Positions 44,577 to 53,000 of a stretch of 64,000 bases of DNA are shown piece by piece. Where the stretch lies: NCBI GenBank assembly GCA_029210465.1, contig JARGDL010000001.1:186001-250000 (forward strand). The letters run 5' to 3'. The notes beneath the pieces are model-generated. The model searched no databases. It was not told the origin of the DNA and was given only the letters and a program-made list of their open reading frames with translations. Every line of letters begins with the position of its first letter. Within the stretch, counting starts at the first letter, position 1. A program made the position numbers and the translations under genes. Origin of the DNA: Stygiobacter electus (GTDB lineage Bacteria; Bacteroidota; Ignavibacteria; Ignavibacteriales; Melioribacteraceae).

Positions 44577-45773
44577 CTATCTTTTATAAAATTCGTTAGT
44601 GGGTACGATATCTATTAATACCCAATTAGATTCATTTTCATCAGAGCATGGATTCATGCTACCAATATAATTGTACACCCAATAATATTTTCTGTCAGTT
44701 CTGTATAAATATTGATTTTGCCAAGCAACTAAACTAAATGTATAAATTGTATTAACATCCGGACAATATAACCAAAAACTTGATTTATCATGATCTTTAC
44801 CCCATTGTATTAAAGAATACAACTCATTTATATCTTCATTGTATATCCAAAGTTTATCAAACTTACTATTGAAAGAATTATTAAAATCTAACCATGCATC
44901 ACGTTGATCTTCTTCAGCCCAAAAGTATTCTTTGGGAAAGGGACCAAAATAATGGTAATCAGTCCAGTGAGTAAAATTTACATAATCAGCTAAATGATAA
45001 TTATAATTCATTAATCTTTCATTTCTATCACCAATAACAATAATAGAATTATTTCCAAATTTCATTTTAAAATAATTCTTTACAATTAATAACAAATTAG
45101 TGCTTTCAACTACATCATGATTTTCAGTTGGTTCATCAATATAACAACCAGCTAATGATCCTTTGTCCCAATTATTAATACAATTAAGAATTGAACTAAT
45201 ATCATCGAAATCAAATCCTATAAAAATTTCAGAATTTTTAAAAGGACCATCGTTATCTAAATTATTTCTAATTGACATTTCAGGTAAAATTATATTTGAA
45301 ATCCCATAAGTGTTTTTCAACCATGAAAAATAATTCAGATCAAATTGATACTCTGAGCTTGGTAAAACACCTAAATTTCCGTTTCTTGGTTCATATTTTT
45401 CAAGACCCCACATTTCAACATATATTGGGTTACATTGTTGTTGTTGTATTGTTTTTTCTTTTATGTTTTTTATTGTATTTACAACTTTTCCACTTTTTCT
45501 TTTAACAAAAAATTCTCTTAATGCCTCTTCTGGTTTTTTTAATAAAACATATGGCTTTAATAATTTTTCTTTCAACTTCAAAAATTTTTCTTTTGATGAT
45601 TTTTTATCTTCATCAACAACTGAAGTTGTTATTTTTTCATCAACCAACATTTTGCTGTTTAATTTTTCTGTTGATGTCTTTGGTTCTACCGGTTTTTCTT
45701 TACACGATGTGTTTAGTATTAGTATTACTATTATAAATGAAATATGAATGAATTGACTTGCTTTTAGTTTCAA
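44577..45773 (-). CDS. Lipoprotein of unknown function, possible TIM-barrel hydrolase fold
   Basis: 398 residues; TTG start with AAGGAGGG 7 bases upstream. Lipobox NTSC (Cys ~24). Residues 25-110 are Lys/Glu-rich and probably extended or coiled, then a compact domain (~115-398) begins with YVEMWGLEKY and contains NIILPE, FIGFDFDD, AGCYIDEPTE, IVIGDRNE, YVNFTHWTDY and WLYCPDVN. Repeated hydrophobic strands ending in Asp/Glu suggest a glycosidase-like (beta/alpha)8 barrel, with Asp-Glu in YIDEP as a possible catalytic pair. This is a fold guess, not a family match. First gene of the three-gene minus run. Confidence 0.62.
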   Translation of the reverse strand: MKLKASQFIHISFIIVILILNTSCKEKPVEPKTSTEKLNSKMLVDEKITTSVVDEDKKSSKEKFLKLKEKLLKPYVLLKKPEEALREFFVKRKSGKVVNTIKNIKEKTIQQQQCNPIYVEMWGLEKYEPRNGNLGVLPSSEYQFDLNYFSWLKNTYGISNIILPEMSIRNNLDNDGPFKNSEIFIGFDFDDISSILNCINNWDKGSLAGCYIDEPTENHDVVESTNLLLIVKNYFKMKFGNNSIIVIGDRNERLMNYNYHLADYVNFTHWTDYHYFGPFPKEYFWAEEDQRDAWLDFNNSFNSKFDKLWIYNEDINELYSLIQWGKDHDKSSFWLYCPDVNTIYTFSLVAWQNQYLYRTDRKYYWVYNYIGSMNPCSDENESNWVLIDIVPTNEFYKR

Positions 45774-45935
45774 TGTGAAACCCTCCTTTTATTTTTAGCC
45801 TCACTTCAAACTAAATAATATTTTTCTTTTTAACAATATAATTTTTTATCCCTCATTTATAGCTTATTTTTGTAACTGTATTTGAATTCTTTTATTGAAT
45901 TTGTCGTTTTATAAATGACTAAAGAAAGGTTCATG

Positions 45936-47171
45936 ATGATTAAAAAAATGGAATTAATGTCACCTGCCGGAAATTTTGAAAATTTAATGGCTGCAATTAA
46001 AGCCGGTTGCAATTCAGTCTATTTTGGGGTTGAGCAATTAAACATGCGTGCAGTTTCTTCTGCTAATTTTACTTTAAATGATTTATCCAAAATTTCAGAA
46101 ATTGCTAAAGAAAATAATATTAAAACATATATCACATTAAACACAATAGTTTACGACCATGATTTAAAATTAATGAAAGATATTATCAACGAAGCAAAAG
46201 CAAATTCAATTGATGCAATCATTGCTTCGGATCAAGCTGTGTTAAATTATTGCCGTAAAATTGGAATGCCAGTACACATTTCAACTCAATGCAATGTTAC
46301 TAATATTGAAACCGTAGAATTTTATTCACCATTTGCTGATGTAATTGTTTTATCACGGGAATTAAGTTTGCAGCAAGTTGCAAGTATTGTTAAAGAAATT
46401 GAACGAAGAGAAATTACAGGTCCATCTGGCAATTTAATACGCATCGAAATTTTTGGACATGGTGCTTTGTGCATGGCTGTTTCAGGAAAATGTTACTTGA
46501 GTTTACACACTTACAATGCATCTGCAAATCGTGGTGCCTGTTTTCAAAATTGCAGAAGATCTTACATTGTTACCGATAAAGAAGATGGTTACGAATTAGA
46601 AATTGATAACGAATATATCATGTCTGCAAAAGATTTATTAACAATTGACTTTCTTGATAAAATCGTTGAAGCAGGAGTTAGTGTTTTAAAAATTGAAGGA
46701 CGAGCGCGCTCTGCTGATTATGTTTTTGAAACTACAAAATGTTATCGTGAAGCAATTGATAGTGTTTATGATAATTCATACACAAAAGAAAAAATTGAAG
46801 ATTGGAAAAATCGTTTGGCAACAGTTTACAATCGCGGATTCTGGGATGGTTATTACTTAGGAAGAAAACTTGGTGAATGGAGCAATCAATATGGTTCTGT
46901 TGCAACAAAGAAAAAAATATTTTTAGGTTCTGGAAGAAAATATTATGATAAAATTAAAGTCGGCGAATTTATAATTGAAACTCATTCATTAAAAGTCGGC
47001 GATGAAATAATTGTTACCGGTCCAACAACTGGATATGTGAAATCAATTGTTGAAGAAATTCGTGTTGATGATAAACCAGTTGAAGAAGTTAAAAAAGGGG
47101 AAATTTTTTCAATTAAGATTGCAGAAAAAATTCGACCATCAGATAAACTTTATAAACTTGTAAATTCCTGA
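45936..47171 (+). CDS. Peptidase U32 family protein (TrhP/YegQ-like)
   Basis: About 411 residues. The name peptidase is historical: characterised U32 proteins (RlhA, TrhP, UbiU/V) are hydroxylation factors for RNA or ubiquinone. The N-terminal barrel starts ELMSPAGNFENLMAAIKAG; the Cys signature is GHGALCMAVSGKCYLS..GACFQNCRRSY, four cysteines that in TrhP relatives bind an Fe-S cluster. A C-terminal domain (~310-411) carries KVGDEIIVTGPTTGY. Most likely role: prephenate-dependent tRNA uridine 5-hydroxylation. AAGG lies 6 bases before ATG 45936; ATG 45933 is also possible. A ferredoxin gene follows 5 bp later. Confidence 0.88.
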   Translation: MIKKMELMSPAGNFENLMAAIKAGCNSVYFGVEQLNMRAVSSANFTLNDLSKISEIAKENNIKTYITLNTIVYDHDLKLMKDIINEAKANSIDAIIASDQAVLNYCRKIGMPVHISTQCNVTNIETVEFYSPFADVIVLSRELSLQQVASIVKEIERREITGPSGNLIRIEIFGHGALCMAVSGKCYLSLHTYNASANRGACFQNCRRSYIVTDKEDGYELEIDNEYIMSAKDLLTIDFLDKIVEAGVSVLKIEGRARSADYVFETTKCYREAIDSVYDNSYTKEKIEDWKNRLATVYNRGFWDGYYLGRKLGEWSNQYGSVATKKKIFLGSGRKYYDKIKVGEFIIETHSLKVGDEIIVTGPTTGYVKSIVEEIRVDDKPVEEVKKGEIFSIKIAEKIRPSDKLYKLVNS

Positions 47172-47176
47172 CGCTG

Positions 47177-47413
47177 ATGAAAAATCAATTTAAGATCATT
47201 CATTTGCGAAACAAATGTATTGGTTGTAATGCTTGTGTTGAATCTGCTCCACACAGATGGCGAATTTCAAAAAAAGATGGTAAAAGTGTTTTAATTGGTG
47301 GTAAAGAGAAAAAAGGAATTTTCATAGCAACCATTAATAACGATGAATATAATGAAAACCTTGAAGCAGCAAATAATTGCCCTGTCAACATAATAAGAAT
47401 AGATAAATCTTAA
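47177..47413 (+). CDS. Single-cluster 4Fe-4S ferredoxin
   Basis: 78 residues with Cys14, Cys17 and Cys20 in CIGCNACVESAP and Cys68 in NNCPVN: the four ligands of one [4Fe-4S] cluster, as in monocluster bacterial ferredoxins. It lies 5 bp after the U32 gene, so it is a good candidate to be the electron donor for that protein. Confidence 0.9.
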   Translation: MKNQFKIIHLRNKCIGCNACVESAPHRWRISKKDGKSVLIGGKEKKGIFIATINNDEYNENLEAANNCPVNIIRIDKS

Positions 47414-47446
47414 TTATCTTTCCAATCAAAAATTGGTGAATTTAAG

Positions 47447-48520
47447 TTGAATAATTTTTTGAAAATATCGTGCTTAGTTTACTTTCTGTTACTCTTTCCT
47501 TTCTTATTAAATGCTCAACAAGATGATGTTGAATTTTTATTAAAAGATATTGTAATTACTAAAATTACAAGTGATGGAGAAAATCTTTGGATTGCTACAA
47601 ATGGAAATGGAATTTTTGAGTATAATTTATCAACAAAAAAATTTACTGAACATTCATCTCGCACAGAAAATTTACAGATTGACTTTTTCCATTCAATAGC
47701 TGCTAATAAAGATTTTGTGTGGGCTGGTTCAACAGATGGACTTTTTATTTATGATAAAAAAAATAAAAACTGGTCGCGCAGAAAATTTAGTCTCGGTGGA
47801 ATTTATGCCAACTGGATTCGTGCTTTAACTTACGATGATAAAAATAATGTTTTATGGATTGGCAGATTTCAATATTTAACTAAGTATGATTTATCCTCAC
47901 GAAAATATACAGATATTGATTTAACGATTAGAAACAGCACAAGAACAAATAACATAAAATCATTACTCATTGATGAGAATTATTTGTGGATTGGAACTGA
48001 AGCTGGTTTACACAGATACGATACATTTAAAAAAATAAATGAACCCGGTGCAAGAATTTTTTTTGATACAAAAAATAATTCATTCAATAGCGATGGTGAA
48101 CTGGCCTCAATTTCATCATTGTTAAATGATAGAGAATTTATTTGGGTTGGACTTGATGAATTCGTAACCGAAGAAAGACCAGAATTTAATGTAGGCGGAT
48201 TATTTCGTTTCGATAAAAAAAGTGATTGGCTTTTATTCGACGGTACAAAAGGTTTAACTGGTAACGGTGTTTTTTCACTTGAAAGAACCGGGAATTATAT
48301 TTGGGCTTCACTATATCAATTTGGAAAATCAACTAAAGAAATTTTTGGTCGTGGAATTGTTTTGATTAATAGAATTAACAATCAGGTTATTCCAATTCGT
48401 GATGAAAATATTCCTCGTTTAGTTTATTCATTTTTTTTTGATGGAACAAATCTTTGGCTTGGAACAGAAAAAGGTTTGATTAAAATAAATTTCTTCAATA
48501 AGCTTGCAATGTGGAAATAA
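47447..48520 (+). CDS. Exported beta-propeller protein (two-component-regulator-propeller type)
   Basis: 357 residues with signal peptide (~1-23, ending LNAQQ). About seven blades of the type LWIATNGNGIFEYN / VWAGSTDGLFIYD / LWIGTEAGLHRYD / LWLGTEKGLIKIN match the ligand-sensor propellers of hybrid two-component systems, but there is no membrane helix or kinase attached. It is a free periplasmic propeller, possibly a sugar or peptide sensor or a scaffold. TTG start; GGTGA 6 bases upstream. 33 bp after the ferredoxin gene, 11 bp before hldA. Confidence 0.8.
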   Translation: MNNFLKISCLVYFLLLFPFLLNAQQDDVEFLLKDIVITKITSDGENLWIATNGNGIFEYNLSTKKFTEHSSRTENLQIDFFHSIAANKDFVWAGSTDGLFIYDKKNKNWSRRKFSLGGIYANWIRALTYDDKNNVLWIGRFQYLTKYDLSSRKYTDIDLTIRNSTRTNNIKSLLIDENYLWIGTEAGLHRYDTFKKINEPGARIFFDTKNNSFNSDGELASISSLLNDREFIWVGLDEFVTEERPEFNVGGLFRFDKKSDWLLFDGTKGLTGNGVFSLERTGNYIWASLYQFGKSTKEIFGRGIVLINRINNQVIPIRDENIPRLVYSFFFDGTNLWLGTEKGLIKINFFNKLAMWK

Positions 48521-48531
48521 AAGGACTAATT

Positions 48532-49527
48532 ATGATTGACACAACTATTGCAAAATTAAATAAGTTAAAAAAGTCATTTCTCGGTAAAAAAATAGCCATT
48601 ATTGGCGATTTAATGCTCGATAGTTATTTCTGGGGAAAAGTAAGCAGAATTTCTCCCGAAGCTCCAGTTCCAATTGTAGCAATTGATGATGAGTTTTATC
48701 GTTTCGGCGGTGCTGCTAATGTTGCATTAAATATTAAAACTCTTGGAGGCTTTCCAATTCCTGTTGGTGTAATTGGCGATGACAATGATGGAAAACTTTT
48801 GAGAAATCTTTTTAAAGAATCTACTATTACTGATATCGGAATTTTAGTTGATAAAACTCGTCCAACTACAACTAAATCTAGAGTAATTGCAAACAATCAA
48901 CATGTTGTAAGAATTGATAAAGAGAAAGTAAATTCAATTCCGCCAATCATCGAAAAAAAAATAATTAATCTTCTCAAAAAAGAAATTAAAAACATTGACG
49001 CAATAATTTTAGAAGATTATAACAAAGGTGTTTTAACTTCAACTTTAATTGATGAAGTTATTAATCTTGCAAATAACAATAACAAAATTGTTACTGTCGA
49101 TCCAAAGTTTAATAATTTCTTTAGCTATAAAAATGTTACAGTATTCAAACCAAACAGAAAAGAAACAGAAGATGCTTTAGGAATAAGATTGGGTGCAAAA
49201 GAAGATATATCAAATGCTGGTAAAATTCTATTAGATAAATTAAATGCAAAATTTATTTTAATTACACTTGGCGAAGATGGAATAGCTCTATTTGAAAAAA
49301 ATAAAACTGAAAAAAGAATTCCAACCAAAGCAAGAAAAGTTGCTGATGTTTCTGGAGCTGGTGATACTGTGATTTCGACTTTAACAATGGCATTATGCGC
49401 TGGTGCTGATATTTATGATGCAACTTATTTAGCCAATTTCGCTGGTGGATTAGTTTGCCAGGAAGTTGGAATTGTGCCTATAAATCTTGATTACTTATTT
49501 GATTCCGTTAAGGAAGAACTTTTATGA
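48532..49527 (+). CDS. hldA: D-glycero-beta-D-manno-heptose-7-phosphate kinase (RfaE domain I)
   Basis: 331-residue PfkB-family sugar kinase: GDLMLDSYFWGKVSRISPEAPVP, FGGAANVALN, VFKPNRKE and DVSGAGDTVIST with the catalytic Asp. It phosphorylates heptose-7-phosphate at C1 for ADP-heptose, used in LPS inner core. ATG 48532 follows AAGGA by 6 bases; a GTG frame 21 bases earlier overlaps the propeller gene and is less likely. Overlaps hldC by 4 bp (ATGA), so the two halves of HldE are separate genes here. Confidence 0.94.
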   Translation: MIDTTIAKLNKLKKSFLGKKIAIIGDLMLDSYFWGKVSRISPEAPVPIVAIDDEFYRFGGAANVALNIKTLGGFPIPVGVIGDDNDGKLLRNLFKESTITDIGILVDKTRPTTTKSRVIANNQHVVRIDKEKVNSIPPIIEKKIINLLKKEIKNIDAIILEDYNKGVLTSTLIDEVINLANNNNKIVTVDPKFNNFFSYKNVTVFKPNRKETEDALGIRLGAKEDISNAGKILLDKLNAKFILITLGEDGIALFEKNKTEKRIPTKARKVADVSGAGDTVISTLTMALCAGADIYDATYLANFAGGLVCQEVGIVPINLDYLFDSVKEELL

Positions 49528-50006
49528 GCTTAGTCTTAAATATCATTGAATTAATCAAAGTAAGAAATGAACTCAAAAAGCAAAACAAAAAAGTTGTTTT
49601 TACAAATGGTGTGTTCGATATTTTGCACGCAGGGCATGTTGATTATTTAATCAAAGCTAAAAAACTTGGAGATGTTTTAATAGTCGCAGTTAATTCAGAT
49701 TCATCTGTAAAAAAGATTAAAGGTGATTTGCGTCCCGTTGTTCCTCAAAATGAAAGGGCATTTATTATTTCTCAACTTAAACCTGTTGATTATGTAACAA
49801 TTTTTGATGAAGAAACTCCTTATGAAGTAATTAAAAAATTAATTCCTGATGTTTTGGTAAAAGGAGCGGATTGGTCAAAAGATAAAATTGTTGGCGCTGA
49901 TATTGTTGAAAGCAATGGCGGTAAAGTTGAAACAATTAAATTTGTTAATAACACTTCAACAACAAATATTATAAAAACGGTTTTAGAAAAGTTCAAAAAA
50001 GAATGA
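49524..50006 (+). CDS. hldC: D-beta-D-heptose-1-phosphate adenylyltransferase (RfaE domain II)
   Basis: 160-residue nucleotidyltransferase with NGVFDILHAGHVDYL (HxGH) and KGADWSKDKIVGADIV. It adds AMP to heptose-1-phosphate to form ADP-heptose. Overlaps both neighbours by 4 bp. The phosphatase GmhB and isomerase GmhA are not in the window. Confidence 0.95.
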   Translation: MSLVLNIIELIKVRNELKKQNKKVVFTNGVFDILHAGHVDYLIKAKKLGDVLIVAVNSDSSVKKIKGDLRPVVPQNERAFIISQLKPVDYVTIFDEETPYEVIKKLIPDVLVKGADWSKDKIVGADIVESNGGKVETIKFVNNTSTTNIIKTVLEKFKKE

Positions 50007-53000
50007 ACGAAGAAGATTTAAATAAAGAGAAAGAGCAAGAAAAAGATCAAGAGCATGAGCAAGATCAAGAGCATGAGCAAGATCAAGAGCATGAGCAAGA
50101 TCAAGAGTATGAGCAAGATCAAGAGTATGATCAAGATAATGAGTATGATCAAGATAATGAGTATGATCAAGATAATGAGTATGATCAAGATAATGAGTAT
50201 GATCAAGAACAAGATCAAGAGAAGACTTTAGATTCATCAGTAACTAATAATGAATTAAAAGATACTAAATCTGCTCTGATTGATAACTTTCAAAATTCTT
50301 CAGATACAAAAACAAAAAAAGTAAAAAGAAGTTTATTCAGAAAAACAATTAATGCATTTATACTTTCTTTTCTTTTTTTAATTACTATTACACTAATCTT
50401 AATAGGATTTACTCAAACTAAAACTTTTAGAAATTTTTTACGTGATAAAGTTGTTGAATTAGTTAATAAAGAAATAAATGGTAAACTAAATATTGAAAGA
50501 ATTGACGGGACAATTATTACTTCCATTTTTTTACATAACACAACGCTTACTTTAGACAAAGATACAGTAGCCTTTGCAAAACAAATAGAATTGAAAATAA
50601 GTCCAATACAACTATTAGTAAAAAAAATTTTTATAAGAAAATTTTCACTTCAGGATATTAAGATTAATCTACTACAAGATGAAAATAAAAAATGGAATTA
50701 TGAAAAGTTGATTAAGCCAAAACCTGAAGACACAACAAAAATTACTTTTGATTTTGTAATACAAGCCCCGGATATTGAATTAAAAAACATCTCTCTTAAA
50801 AGAAAAACTTTTGAAAATTTAAATACTGATAAAGTTTATCAGAATGTCAATTTTGATGACTTAAGAATTGATGAATTATTCTTCAATGCTCAAGCTTTCG
50901 CTGATATAGAAAACAATAATTATTTATTGATTCTGAAAGAACTTTCTTTTAAACCAAATTTAACTCGATTTAATTTAAGGTATATCTCTGGTGAATTTGC
51001 AATCACTCCCGAATTTGCAAGCATAAATAATTTTTACTTTTTAACTGACAGCAGTGAAATTAAAATTAATGCTCGTATTGATAGCCTAAATTTATTTAGC
51101 AATACTAAACTAAAAGATTTCAGAGATTATCCACTTTCAATTGATATAAAAGCTTCCCCATTTAATTTTGATGATCTTTCATCATTTATAACAAGTACAG
51201 AGATTTTAAAAGGGAATCCATCGTTTGAATTAAAAGCCAAAGGTAAGTTTGGAGCTTTTAATATTGAAAAAGCAAAACTTGATTATCGAAATACTCACTT
51301 CGATTTAAGTGGACAAATTCTAAATCTTAATGACCCTCAAAAACTTTTTATCAAAGCAAAAATTGTAAATACCGATATAGATTATAAAGATATAAACTAC
51401 TTAATGCCTTCATTAACTCTACCAAATTATGCAAAAATGGTTTTAACAAATGTCAATGTTGAGTATGAGGGTGAACCAACAAATTTCAAAACAAAATTTT
51501 CTGGTAATATAGATGATGGGAAACTTGAAGGCGAAGGTTCAATGAACTTGAAATTAAATCCTATTACTTATGATGTAAAACTTTCTACTCAGGATCTAAA
51601 TTTCATTGCATTGACTGGCTTTCCAACAAAAGTAACATCGACATTAAGCTTAGTTGGCCGCGGTACTTCGCCAATGGATTTATTTACAGATATAAAATTT
51701 AATGTTGAAAATTCTATTGTTAATAATATTGCAATAAATAAAATAGATATTAACGGGAAAGCAGAAAACAAAAAAGTTGATTTAACAATTACTGGCAATG
51801 TAGAAGATGCCATTTCTTACATTTCTACCAAACTTGAATGGGATAACGATACTATTCCTTACTATTCAATTGTTGGTGATATAAAAAATTTAAAGACTGA
51901 AAAATTTATAAAGACAGAACAACAAAAGAGCAACTTAAATCTATATTTTTCACTTGATGGTAAAAGTTTCGATATCAATGAAATGAATTCTACTTTTTCT
52001 TTTGGTATTGATTCATCCTTCGTCGGTAATAAAAAAATTAATTCTTCAATTGCAGAAATAAAAATTTTAAAGAAAGAAAATTCGCGCGAGATTATACTAA
52101 CATCTGATTTTGTTGATTTCAAAATAAATGGTGAATTTTCACTTTCAAAAGCATTAGAAGTTTTATCATATGAATCAAAATCAATCTCTCAAATTATAGC
52201 AAACAAAGTTTCAGAATTAAACCCACTCAACGTTATTGATCAAAAGCAAATAGTTGATTCAATAAAAATTGAAAGACCAAAATCTATTGACGAGTATTTA
52301 AAGTTTAATTATGAATTCAAGTTCAAAGACTTTGAATTAATTTCGAACTTAATTGGAAATGAAAAACTTGATATAGCAGGAAGCGGCAAAGGTTTTGTAG
52401 AGAATAATATACCCAACTTCAACATTTCAACGGAACTTGATATTGAATATTTAGTTCTAATGAACAAAGGTAAAATGACTTACCTTTCAAATTTTGGTGT
52501 TGATTTTAATTTTTCACGAAACAACTCTTCAGATTCATTCGATAATATTTTTGGAACTCTTTCTTTAACAGGAAAAAGATTTTACTCTGGAAGCAACATA
52601 AAAAAAATTCATGCTGATTTAGTTTTCAATCAAAGTAAGATTTTTATAAATGCAGGGGCAAATTTTGATGACTTATTTTCACTCGAAGGCGATGGAAAAA
52701 TTTTAATGACACCAAACGAGCAGCAATTTATCTTTGATGATTTACTTTTTACTTATGATGGTATTGAATGGTCTAATGATGAACAAATAATCGCTTCTTT
52801 TAATCCAAATTATTTTAAAATTGATAAGTGTGTACTTAAGAATGATACTACTTACGTTACTGCAAATGGAATTATTCAAAGCAACGGCGAACAAGACTTA
52901 TCAATCAATGCAAAAAGTATTACTGGGGAAATTTTAGAAAAATATTTATTTGGAATTAAAAACTCTTCGCTAATTGCAAATGGAATTGCTAAAGCAAAAA

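Noticed and set aside
50045..50206. CRISPR-like array
   Set aside because: Units are contiguous with no unique spacers and are in frame inside a coding region.
49983..50237. Minus-strand frames opposite the tamB repeat encoding HTHYLD-like or Leu/Ile repeats
   Set aside because: They are antisense shadows of the 18-bp repeat; the plus frame continues into a full TamB protein with overlapping neighbours.
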